A stretch of 22,771 nucleotides of DNA, from the NCBI GenBank assembly GCA_045603485.1, contig JAZUMF010000064.1:1-22771 (forward strand), written 5' to 3'. The notes beneath the pieces are model-generated. The model did no database searches. It was not told the DNA's origin and worked only from the letters and a program-made list of their open reading frames with translations. Below are positions 14,839 through 22,417 of the stretch, in pieces (position 1 is the stretch's first letter; every line of letters begins with the position of its first letter). A program made the position numbers and the translations under genes. The stretch is from RGIG5952 sp045603485. GTDB lineage: Bacteria; Verrucomicrobiota; Kiritimatiellia; RFP12; JAAYLN01.

Positions 14839-16395
14839 ATGGATGTTTCTTTTCTGAAAAATGAGCGTCGTATCAAGATTGGTATCTGGGGTCTCGGCAG
14901 AGGCGGCAGCTTTGTAAGGTCGGCGCGCGCCCTTAATTATGATATCGTCGCAGGCTGCGATTTCAATCCTGACATAAGGGAAAAATTCAGGGCTAATGTC
15001 CCAGAGGCCTATATAACCGATGACGAAGACGATTTCCTCAAGCAGGACATGGATGTCGTTCTTGTGTCGACATATTTTCCCGCCCATTGCGACCATGCCA
15101 TTAAAGTTCTCGAGGCCGGCAAGCATGTGATGTGCGAGGTGACTTCATTCACAACGCCGGCAGATGGCGTCAGGCTCGTTGAAGCCGTTGAGAAGTCGGG
15201 TAAGATTTATCACCTCCTTGAGAATTATCCGTTCAGTAAAGAAAATATGCACCTTAAAAAGCTCTGGGACGAGGGCTTCTTCGGCGATTTCCTTTATGGC
15301 GAATTTGAGTATGTCCACATGGCGCGTCAGCTTTCTTATTGCTATCCCCATTGGATAGAGGAGGAGGGCGCCGACCTTCCTGTAAGACCGGGCTGGGCTA
15401 TTCACCACTGGCGAGGCGCATTGAATGTCCACATGTACAACACCCATTCGCTGGGGCCTCTGATGAATATTACAGGATTGAGGCCTGTTGCGGTTGAGGC
15501 CTTCCCCAATACTGTCGGCGTGCCCGGTATGGTTCATGGAGTGCGAGCCTCAACGGGTTCATCGCTCATTCGCATGTCCAACGGCGGTGTCATGCGAAAC
15601 CTGATGGGCTCAACAACGATGGATAACCACACAGGCGGTCGTATTTGGGGAACCAAGGCTGCCGCCGACAAGATGACCTCAGGCAAGCTTATAATCGCTA
15701 TCGGCGCCGACGGCGCCGGCCATAAGTGCGAGGTCACGCCAGAGTGGCCCGACGAGGCCTTAGGTGAGCTTGCCCGTAATGCAGGACATGGCGGCGGTGA
15801 CTTCTGGGAGCTCTTTTACTTTGCGAGAGAGTTTTACACCGGAGAAAAGGGACCATGGAACATATACGAAGCCAGCGATGTGACGCTTGCAGGTATTCTT
15901 GCTGTCAGAAGTACACTTCGCAACGGCGAGCCTCAGCACATTCCCGATTTCCGCTTAAAGGAGGAGCGTGACGCCTACCGCAATGACCATTGCGATGACT
16001 TCCCCAGATTCGACCCCGTCAACGGTTGCTTCTCGGAGGATGCCGATCGCGAGCTCGTCAAGGACTTTAACCGTTTGATGCGCAATGTCTTTGCAAACTA
16101 CGGCCATCTTCGTGCCGTAATGACGGTGGTGCAGGGTATGCGGATCTACGATACGATTGCGAATGGCGCAAGCAAGCTTGAGGTCGTTAAATCCGCAATC
16201 GGTCTCAAGAAGCGTTTGCCTAAAGTTGTCGAGGATTGTCGCGCTTTGGAACGCATTGCCGCAGCATATCCCGATTCTGTCGGTGGCAAGACTATTACAT
16301 ACGGTCTTACGGCTATGCCGCTTGATAAGATTTACAATGAGGCGGCATTTATCGAAGAGATCGATTCGTGGCTTGCGTCTATCGGCTACAAATAG
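14839..16395 (+). CDS. Gfo/Idh/MocA family oxidoreductase (GH109-like relative)
   Basis: 518 residues, longer than the usual 330-450. N-terminal Rossmann domain with IGIWGLGRGGSFV (NAD-binding GxGxxG) and CDFNPD; the family's EKP motif is replaced by EVTSF starting at E100, followed by VEKSGKIYHLLENYPF. Central part FGDFLYGEFEYVH and YNTHSLGPLMNITG resemble the GH109 branch, where an NAD-bound oxidation-elimination cycle cleaves glycosides; GGGDFWELFYFAREF fits the same layout. No signal peptide. ATG 11 nt after AAGGAG (14822-14827). It leads an operon with a GH36 enzyme 29 bp downstream, so a sugar or glycoside substrate is likely, but sugar dehydrogenase and glycosidase roles cannot be told apart by sequence. 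Confidence 0.85.
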   Translation: MDVSFLKNERRIKIGIWGLGRGGSFVRSARALNYDIVAGCDFNPDIREKFRANVPEAYITDDEDDFLKQDMDVVLVSTYFPAHCDHAIKVLEAGKHVMCEVTSFTTPADGVRLVEAVEKSGKIYHLLENYPFSKENMHLKKLWDEGFFGDFLYGEFEYVHMARQLSYCYPHWIEEEGADLPVRPGWAIHHWRGALNVHMYNTHSLGPLMNITGLRPVAVEAFPNTVGVPGMVHGVRASTGSSLIRMSNGGVMRNLMGSTTMDNHTGGRIWGTKAAADKMTSGKLIIAIGADGAGHKCEVTPEWPDEALGELARNAGHGGGDFWELFYFAREFYTGEKGPWNIYEASDVTLAGILAVRSTLRNGEPQHIPDFRLKEERDAYRNDHCDDFPRFDPVNGCFSEDADRELVKDFNRLMRNVFANYGHLRAVMTVVQGMRIYDTIANGASKLEVVKSAIGLKKRLPKVVEDCRALERIAAAYPDSVGGKTITYGLTAMPLDKIYNEAAFIEEIDSWLASIGYK

Positions 16396-16424
16396 AGGTC
16401 TTGCCAAACGGAGAGTAAAACAAT

Positions 16425-18422
16425 ATGAGTGCGCCACCTGTCCCCGTGGTAAAGCCCCGCCTGACATTTTTGTACAATGGCGAGTTTGTTGATTCGGATT
16501 TGCAGACTAAATCAGTACGGGAGTCGGAAGACGGCCGTTTATATGAGACCTTTACCATCGGCGGTACTCTTGAGGTGACTACGGAGTCGGTCCGCCACGG
16601 TGATGCGATAGAGTGGGTCTCCTGGTTTGAGTATAAAGGCATTTCCGATAAATCGGGTCAGGTGACGCAGCTTTGCGACTGCAACATCAATGTGCCCTTT
16701 GAGCCTGATCTCTATCCAGATAGCCTGGCGCGCATACAAGAGGGCAGAACAACTCTGGTTTATGCTCATAACGGCTCGGACTGGAACGAATATGACTTCT
16801 CGTGCGATGTCGAGTCCTACGGCGATAGAGTGCTTAGAAAGGCCGCCTTGTCACAACTCCCCCGTTATAGGGCTGGCAACACAAATGTGAAGCATTTCGC
16901 TCCGATCGGCGGACGCTCCAGCCATGGGGCCTTCCCCTTTTATAACATAAATCAGGGAGACTACGGTGTAATCTTTGCCGTCGGCTGGACCGGTCAGTGG
17001 AATTGCGATTTAGAGCGGGCGCTTGACGGTACGATAAACATCCGCACAGGACTTGAGGATGTCGACTGGCATTTATTGCCTGGAGAGCGCATCCGCACCT
17101 CGTCAATCATTGTGATGCCCTACAGCAGCGGATATGAAAAGGGGCAACAGTCCTTTCGCCGTTTGCTCCGCGACCACTATTCGCTTATCGGGAAGCCGGG
17201 GCGTCCCGAGCGTGCACCACTCTGCATGTCGTTTTGGGGCGGTCTTACCAGTGACGGACTTGTTGAGCGCATTGACAAGATTGGCGCCGAAAGGCTCGGC
17301 TACGAATTTGCGTGGGTCGATGCCGGGTGGTATGGCCAGTTTACTGAACCCAGCCCAAATGAATTTGAAGGGAATTGGTGGGCATATACCGGCGACTGGT
17401 CAGTTAACAGACACTTCCATCCCGATAATCTTGAGGATGTGTCGGCGGCATGCAAGCGCAATAAGCTGGGCTTTCTTCTCTGGTTCGAAATCGAGCGGGT
17501 AAATACCAAATTACCCGTAGTCAAGGCCCATCCCGAATATTTGATAGGGGATATGATTGATCTTGGAAACGAAGCGGCTTGGGCTTGGGCATACAAGACA
17601 ATCGCAAACCTGATTCGTCGCCTTAATATCAGCTGCTATCGTCAGGACTTTAATATCACACCGCTGGGAAGATGGCGTGATGCCGATGCCGTCGACGGGC
17701 GCAAAGGCATGCACGAAATTAAGTACATAATGGGTCTTTACCGTTTGTGGGATTCGCTACTGGCCGAGTTTCCCCATCTTATTATCGATAACTGCGCCTC
17801 CGGCGGCAGGCGAATTGATATTGAGACACTCCGCAGGTCTCTTCCCCTTTGGCGTGATGACTATCAGTGCCCGGCAAACCACGATGTCGATGCAGCCCAA
17901 AACCACAATATCGCCATTTCAAGATGGTTGCCCTATCACGGCACATCCTCTGGCAGAATTGTCGGTGATACCTACCGCGCACGCAGTTGCTATGCTCCGG
18001 CTTTTGCAAGTTCGCCGCTTTTTTCATCAACGGAAAACCTGAAGAACTTATCAGATGACGACTGCGCATGGATTCGCCGTATCAACAACGAATTTAAGAA
18101 AGTCCGCGAGTTGATGCAGGGTGATTACCGTCCTCTCGTTGAGATGTCGCCAACCGTTGATAGGTCGACATGGAGCGCATATCAGTATTCGCTAAAAGAC
18201 GAAGGATTCGTAATGGCATTCCGAAGAGCCAAATCACCTTTTTGCGAGGCCAGATTTGAGCTTTGCGGCATCGACCCTCTGAAGAGTTATCTCTTCGAAG
18301 ATTCAGATACAGGGCAAACCTTTACAATTTCAGGCAAAGAGCTTTCCGAAAAAGGCATTTCAGTCGTTATTGACCAACCCCGTTCTTCAAAGCTCTATTT
18401 CTACAAGTCAATACAAGGATAG
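16425..18422 (+). CDS. GH36-type alpha-galactosidase-like glycosidase
   Basis: 665 residues. N-terminal beta-sandwich domain (about 1-265) followed by a GH36-like barrel: MSFWGGLTSDGLVERID, FAWVDAGWYGQ, LLWFEIERVNT, candidate nucleophile D408 in YRQDFNITPL, IIDNCASGGRRIDIE and candidate acid/base D478/D479 in LWRDDYQ; then a short C-terminal beta domain. It differs strongly from the 736-residue GH36 at 7190 (for example WRDDYQ against WGSDDTDA), so it is a different subgroup and alpha-galactose specificity is only a guess; other alpha-linked sugars are possible. No signal peptide. Translation starts 11 nt after GGAG, 29 bp behind the Gfo/Idh gene, implying joint action on an imported glycoside. 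Confidence 0.85.
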   Translation: MSAPPVPVVKPRLTFLYNGEFVDSDLQTKSVRESEDGRLYETFTIGGTLEVTTESVRHGDAIEWVSWFEYKGISDKSGQVTQLCDCNINVPFEPDLYPDSLARIQEGRTTLVYAHNGSDWNEYDFSCDVESYGDRVLRKAALSQLPRYRAGNTNVKHFAPIGGRSSHGAFPFYNINQGDYGVIFAVGWTGQWNCDLERALDGTINIRTGLEDVDWHLLPGERIRTSSIIVMPYSSGYEKGQQSFRRLLRDHYSLIGKPGRPERAPLCMSFWGGLTSDGLVERIDKIGAERLGYEFAWVDAGWYGQFTEPSPNEFEGNWWAYTGDWSVNRHFHPDNLEDVSAACKRNKLGFLLWFEIERVNTKLPVVKAHPEYLIGDMIDLGNEAAWAWAYKTIANLIRRLNISCYRQDFNITPLGRWRDADAVDGRKGMHEIKYIMGLYRLWDSLLAEFPHLIIDNCASGGRRIDIETLRRSLPLWRDDYQCPANHDVDAAQNHNIAISRWLPYHGTSSGRIVGDTYRARSCYAPAFASSPLFSSTENLKNLSDDDCAWIRRINNEFKKVRELMQGDYRPLVEMSPTVDRSTWSAYQYSLKDEGFVMAFRRAKSPFCEARFELCGIDPLKSYLFEDSDTGQTFTISGKELSEKGISVVIDQPRSSKLYFYKSIQG

Positions 18423-18462
18423 CTTGACTGGCAAGACTATTCCTGCGTTAGACTTAAGCTAT
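18419..18462 (+). other. Intercistronic inverted repeat before rdgB
   Basis: ATAGCTT (18419-18425) and AAGCTAT (18456-18462) are perfect 7-bp complements with a 30-nt loop; the second arm ends just before the rdgB Shine-Dalgarno AAGGTG (18463-18468). It could be an RNA processing or translation-control hairpin; no T-tract follows, so it is not a terminator. Confidence 0.3.
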
Positions 18463-18476
18463 AAGGTGCTTCAAGG

Positions 18477-19055
18477 ATGAAGAAAATTATTTTAGCAACA
18501 CACAACAAAGACAAAATTCGCGAGGTCGGAGAAATCTTTCCCGATTGCGAAGTCATAGGCGTCGATTCACAGGCCGAAGAGACGGAGACAACCTTTTCAG
18601 GTAATGCCTTAATCAAGGCGAGGGCAGTTGCAAAGTGTCATCAAGGCGCATGGGTAATGGCAGATGATTCCGGCCTTTCCGTCGATGCGCTTAACGGTGA
18701 ACCTGGGGTGTGTTCTGCCAGATATGCAGGTGAGGATGGAAATGTCCCTGCCAACAACGCCCTCCTCCTGAAAAATCTTCAAGGCGTCGAAGATAGACGC
18801 GCCCACTTTGCCTGTGCCATTGCATTGATTACACCCGATGGAAGCGAAAAAGTCTTTGAAGGGCGCTGCTATGGCAAGGTTGCCTTGGCTCCCTCAGGCA
18901 AAGGAGGCTTCGGGTATGACCCGCTATTCATTCCCGACGGCTATGAAAAGTCGTTCGGAGAATTGACCCCCGAAGAAAAGAATGCAATCTCACATCGCGG
19001 TCGCGCACTTGCTTCATTAAAGGAGACGCTTGCCAAAGAATTCTCGGAGCGGTAG
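18477..19055 (+). CDS. rdgB: Non-canonical purine NTP pyrophosphatase (RdgB/HAM1)
   Basis: 192 residues, normal length. It hydrolyses dITP, ITP and XTP to monophosphates, keeping deaminated purines out of nucleic acids. Motifs: ATHNKDKIRE (7-16), DDSGLSVDALNGEPGVCSARYAG (from 63), GGFGYDPLFIPDG (143-155) and ISHRGRAL (171-178). Shine-Dalgarno AAGGTG with an 8-nt spacer. It lies 54 bp after the GH36 gene and 3 bp before tatD, so the DNA-quality pair appears attached to a sugar operon. Confidence 0.96.
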   Translation: MKKIILATHNKDKIREVGEIFPDCEVIGVDSQAEETETTFSGNALIKARAVAKCHQGAWVMADDSGLSVDALNGEPGVCSARYAGEDGNVPANNALLLKNLQGVEDRRAHFACAIALITPDGSEKVFEGRCYGKVALAPSGKGGFGYDPLFIPDGYEKSFGELTPEEKNAISHRGRALASLKETLAKEFSER

Positions 19056-19058
19056 GAT

Positions 19059-19823
19059 ATGCGACTATTTGATACACATTGCCATTTCGAGAGCGACGAT
19101 AAAGCCGCCATCGAGCCGATTCTCCTTAGGGCCAAAGCCGCCGGAGTAGAAAGGCTGATGGCAGTCGGCGGCTCGCCAAACCTTAATCGGGCTGCAATAG
19201 CGGCGGTTGAACTCTCAAAATCGCTCCCCGCGTCCTCCGTTCCGGTCTGCTCTCTGGCATGCGGCTTTGATAGAAGCCACTTGATGCAGGAAGAGCAAGA
19301 AGTCTTGCCCGACGCGTTGGAATTGACCGCATGGGGTGAAATCGGACTAGATTATCACTATTCTCCCGAGACGCGCGATTCACAATGCGCACATTTTGCT
19401 TCGCAGCTGGAAGAAGCGAAGCGGCGCAACCTCCCCGTTGTAATCCACACGCGCGAAGCCGATGATGACACCCTCGCAATTCTCAAGGAGATCCCAAGTC
19501 GCGGCATAATCCATTGCTTTACGGGAAATCCGGACTTCTGCAAGGCATTGCTTGACCTGGGCTTTTATATTTCTCTTTCGGGGATTGTGACATTCAGAGT
19601 AGCCGATAATGTCAGAGAGTCGGCACTGGTAGTTCCCGATGACCGCCTTTTAATTGAAACCGACAGCCCCTATTTGGCGCCGGTGCCGATGAGAGGAAAA
19701 CCCAACGAGCCGGCTTTTGTCGCCCACACATTGCAGTTTTTAGCAAAACTCCGCAATGTCGATGCCGAATTTTTGGCGGATTTAACTATGAGTAACGCCA
19801 AAAAGGTATTGTCGATTTTGTAG
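19059..19823 (+). CDS. tatD: TatD family metal-dependent hydrolase/DNase
   Basis: 254 residues, usual size. TatD proteins are two-metal TIM-barrel hydrolases; some act as 3'-5' DNases or D-aminoacyl-tRNA deacylases. Metal ligands visible: DTHCHF (5-10, H7 and H9), the bridging E in WGEIGLDYHY, H in VIHTREAD, H in IIHCFTG and D in LIETDSPYLAPVPMRGKPNEP. ATG 9 nt after GGAG (19046-19049), 3 bp behind rdgB. It is the last gene of the + operon and converges on rsmB with a 10-bp gap; the operon terminator lies inside rsmB. Confidence 0.95.
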   Translation: MRLFDTHCHFESDDKAAIEPILLRAKAAGVERLMAVGGSPNLNRAAIAAVELSKSLPASSVPVCSLACGFDRSHLMQEEQEVLPDALELTAWGEIGLDYHYSPETRDSQCAHFASQLEEAKRRNLPVVIHTREADDDTLAILKEIPSRGIIHCFTGNPDFCKALLDLGFYISLSGIVTFRVADNVRESALVVPDDRLLIETDSPYLAPVPMRGKPNEPAFVAHTLQFLAKLRNVDAEFLADLTMSNAKKVLSIL

Positions 19824-19833
19824 GCGCACAGCA

Positions 19834-21150
19834 CTACTCAAGAACAAGAAGTGCGGCATAGGCACCATCCGAGCTCATCGAAGGAAGCAGGGTGGTGCTT
19901 TTTTCTAGTCTGTAGCAAACGCCAGTCGGGGTCGCTAGGAATTTTTCAACGACGGAGCCATCCTCCTCAGGATCAATACTGCAAGTAGAGTATACGATTC
20001 GCTTTGGCTTAAGCGCGGCAAGATTTGACAGAATAGCCAGTTGAAGCTCCGCAAGACGCGCGGTTTCCTTAGCGTCCCACCGCCAACGGGCATCAGGGCG
20101 ACGCCTAAATACACCGCTATTAGAGCATGGCACATCGGCAAGGATCGCATCCAGCTGAGAAGAAGGAAGCAAGCCGGCAAGCGTTGAGGATGTAGCATCG
20201 GCTTGCCTGATTTCAATATTGCTCAGCCCCGTCCGAAGAGCGTTTTCGCGAAGACGGTTTAGACGCTCCTCCACGGCATCAAAGGCAAAGACCTTGCCAT
20301 TTGCGCCCACAGAGGCGGCAATCTGCATAGCCTTGCCTCCAGGAGCTGCACAAGCATCCAAGATAGTCTCGCCGTTCCTTGGAGAGAGAAACGAAAGAGA
20401 CAGAAGCGTAGCCGGGTCCTGAATAATGAATTGCCCGTCCTCATATCCGGGAAGCCGCTCAATGGCAATACCATGGGGGATTTCAATTGTTTCAGTTCCA
20501 CATGGCGAGTCGACAATGCGCGCCGAAATAGATGCTGCATTCCATTCCTCACAAAGAGAAAGAGCCCTTGCTCCATCGGTAAAGGGAAGGGGAATTGCGG
20601 TAGTCGACGGAATGGCATTGTCCGCCTCGCAAATAGAAAGAGTCTTATCAACGCCGAAAGCCCGTTCCCATCTCTTCACAATCTCCTCTGGATGAGAAAG
20701 ACGAATCGCCGTCGGGGCCCCATTCAAGTCATTAAGAATTGCTTCACGATTGCGGACGATATTTCGCAAGACGGCATTTATCAAGCCGACAGGCCCGGCT
20801 CCGATCTCCTTTGCCGCGTTAACAGTCTCAGAGATAGCGGCGTAGGCAGGAATGTTTTTTGCGAAAATCAGCTGCCACGCACCCGCGCAAAGAGTTGCAT
20901 AAGGAAGAACGCCTGGGGATTTGCGAAGAAATTTTGCCAAGACGAAATCCAATGCCGAAAGATTGCGAATCGCCCCATATGTAATCTCCATCGCCATTGA
21001 ATTGCCTGACGCAAGGAGGCGGTCGGGAAATATTCCAGAGCGCCTCCATTTTGCCAAAGCGTTGATTGCAGCAGAGCGTTCGTTGTTAAGATTTTTTTTC
21101 ACAGCTTCAGGCGTCTTTAATCGATAGTGCCAAAACGGGTGAAAGGCCAA
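19834..21150 (-). CDS. rsmB: 16S rRNA (cytosine-967-C5)-methyltransferase RsmB
   Basis: 438 residues, close to the RsmB norm. It methylates C967 of 16S rRNA with S-adenosylmethionine. An N-terminal NusB-like RNA-binding domain (about 22-150) precedes a Rossmann methyltransferase domain with DACAAPGGKAMQIA, DVPCSNSGVFRRRPDARW (C342) and YSTCSIDPEED (C390), the two cysteines of this family. The ATG used here lies 34 bp inside the end of lepB; a GTG at 21100-21102, 14 bp after the lepB stop, would remove 16 residues that precede the NusB homology and is an equally good start. No clear Shine-Dalgarno for either. Probably co-transcribed with lepB. Confidence 0.93.
   Translation of the reverse strand: MAFHPFWHYRLKTPEAVKKNLNNERSAAINALAKWRRSGIFPDRLLASGNSMAMEITYGAIRNLSALDFVLAKFLRKSPGVLPYATLCAGAWQLIFAKNIPAYAAISETVNAAKEIGAGPVGLINAVLRNIVRNREAILNDLNGAPTAIRLSHPEEIVKRWERAFGVDKTLSICEADNAIPSTTAIPLPFTDGARALSLCEEWNAASISARIVDSPCGTETIEIPHGIAIERLPGYEDGQFIIQDPATLLSLSFLSPRNGETILDACAAPGGKAMQIAASVGANGKVFAFDAVEERLNRLRENALRTGLSNIEIRQADATSSTLAGLLPSSQLDAILADVPCSNSGVFRRRPDARWRWDAKETARLAELQLAILSNLAALKPKRIVYSTCSIDPEEDGSVVEKFLATPTGVCYRLEKSTTLLPSMSSDGAYAALLVLE
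19862..19904 (+). terminator. Intrinsic terminator of the + operon, inside rsmB
   Basis: Arms GCACCATCC (19862-19870) and GGGTGGTGC (19890-19898) pair over 9 bp (one G-U), loop 19 nt, then T6 (19899-19904). It acts on the + strand 39 bp past the tatD stop and is wholly within the antisense of the rsmB 3' coding end. Confidence 0.72.
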
Positions 21151-22274
21151 TAGACGATTGCGGCAGGGCCCAAAAGCTTTTCCTCAGGAACAGGCCCCCA
21201 ATAACGGCTGTCACGGCTATTGCTGGTATTGTCGCCAAGAGCGTAGTATTCACGCTCGCCCAATGTGATAGAGTCATTTGGATTTCGCAAAGGAACCGGT
21301 GCTTCGGCAGGGCCGTTGCCAATAGTTTGATAGCCGGCGTAGGATGGCCCGTTAGGCTTGGTAGCGCTCTTGGCTGCAATACGCCTGATTGTATACGGCT
21401 CGTCAATCACCTTGCCATTGATCAAAAGATTCGGAGGAACGATTGAAACAGTTTCACCAGGCATTCCACTCATACGCTTAATATAGTGAGTACCCTGAGG
21501 AAGCCCCTCAATACCCGTTGTAGAGAAAACCATAACATCACCGCGCCTAGGCCTTCTGAAATTCCAAGTCAGGCGATTTACAAAGACATGGTCACCAGCC
21601 TTGACCGTGCCAGACCAAAGTACCCCGCCAGACTTAATTGTACCGTTAGGGCGCAAGTCTCGAAAAGCCTTAATATTAAGGTAGCCGTCCTTAACAATCG
21701 CCTCCGCAGGCACATGATAAATCTTTCCTGCAACCTTAAAGCTAATGTAGCCAGGCTTTAGCGTCTGAGGGATTGGAACCAAAGTCCCGCCGTCGCTCAC
21801 GCGAATCTCCTTGTACCAATCGCCTGTAAATGCCCATTTAACAACCTTAAATGGCATTTTATCCATAAAAGTGGGATTTTGGTGGGCCTCAGTGTGGATA
21901 CCCCAAAGAGTCGGCTGCATAGAGCCGGTAGGAATCTTGAACGGCTGGAAAAAGTAGCATCTAAATGCCATCGCAACGGCAAGCGCGACAACCAAAACCT
22001 CAAAGTTCTCAGCCCAGCCGTGCGGATGATTTGGCCTCCATGGGGAATCCTTGCCAATTGCGGCATCAATGCGGCTCATAGCAGCATTGATTTCCTCAAG
22101 CGAAGAGGCGGCCCTGGCAGCCTTGCGCGCCATATCGATTTCTTCACGCAATGCGTTAGACTCATCAACAGATACAAGATCGCGCTGCATCTTCCAAATA
22201 TTCAAGGCGTGAGTTGCAGCGGCTTTAAGCTCTTTTTTTGCAGAGCGGAGTTTGAAATATTCTTTCAGGTTCAT
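21117..22274 (-). CDS. lepB: Signal peptidase I
   Basis: 385 residues. It removes signal peptides from exported proteins at the outer face of the inner membrane. Catalytic serine S118 in PTGSMQPT and lysine K266 in HYIKRMSGMPGE form the Ser/Lys dyad; the C-terminal box GDNTSNSRDSRYWGPVPEEKLLG is intact. One membrane segment (about 91-109) is preceded by 90 mostly charged, helical residues that may be cytoplasmic coiled coil. About 148 residues separate Ser and Lys against 55 in E. coli, so a large insertion lies between them. No Shine-Dalgarno precedes the ATG, and the promoter seems to place transcription start on it. Confidence 0.95.
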   Translation of the reverse strand: MNLKEYFKLRSAKKELKAAATHALNIWKMQRDLVSVDESNALREEIDMARKAARAASSLEEINAAMSRIDAAIGKDSPWRPNHPHGWAENFEVLVVALAVAMAFRCYFFQPFKIPTGSMQPTLWGIHTEAHQNPTFMDKMPFKVVKWAFTGDWYKEIRVSDGGTLVPIPQTLKPGYISFKVAGKIYHVPAEAIVKDGYLNIKAFRDLRPNGTIKSGGVLWSGTVKAGDHVFVNRLTWNFRRPRRGDVMVFSTTGIEGLPQGTHYIKRMSGMPGETVSIVPPNLLINGKVIDEPYTIRRIAAKSATKPNGPSYAGYQTIGNGPAEAPVPLRNPNDSITLGEREYYALGDNTSNSRDSRYWGPVPEEKLLGPAAIVYWPFTRFGTID

Positions 22275-22280
22275 TCTATA

Positions 22281-22289
22281 ATTATATCA
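22281..22289 (-). promoter_or_regulatory. Extended -10 promoter of lepB
   Basis: Minus strand TGATATAAT, a perfect TGnTATAAT. The six bases TATAGA then lead directly to the lepB ATG, so transcription is predicted to begin at or within a base or two of the start codon. The -35 (TTATAA at 22304-22309) is poor, which extended -10 promoters tolerate. Confidence 0.5.
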
Positions 22290-22336
22290 TCTTTTAACAA
22301 GATTTATAATAAAATCCCGTAAATCTGTTGCTCCGC

Positions 22337-22360
22337 GGTGTCAGACTGTTACACTTGACA
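22337..22360 (+). repeat. Promoter-palindrome repeat, copy 3, in front of a RAYT gene
   Basis: GTGTCAGACTGTTACAC followed directly by TTGACA. With the preceding G it matches 23 of 24 bases of copy 2 (887-910, opposite strand). It lies 58-81 bp upstream of the RAYT start codon and overlaps the -35 box of that gene's promoter. Confidence 0.78.
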
Positions 22361-22383
22361 ATATCTCTTTTATCCAATATACT
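22355..22383 (+). promoter_or_regulatory. Sigma70-type promoter of the right-hand RAYT
   Basis: TTGACA (22355-22360), 17 bp, TATACT (22378-22383); start expected near 22390, leader about 28 nt with AAGGAG at 22406-22411. The palindrome abutting the -35 would let a bound protein block RNA polymerase. Confidence 0.7.
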
Positions 22384-22417
22384 TAATTACACAATCACAA
22401 GAAACAAGGAGTCAATT

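Noticed and set aside
19766..19800. Inverted repeat TTTTTGGCG/CGCCAAAAA near the end of tatD as a terminator for rsmB
   Set aside because: The stem is mostly A-T, and no T-tract follows the right arm on either strand.
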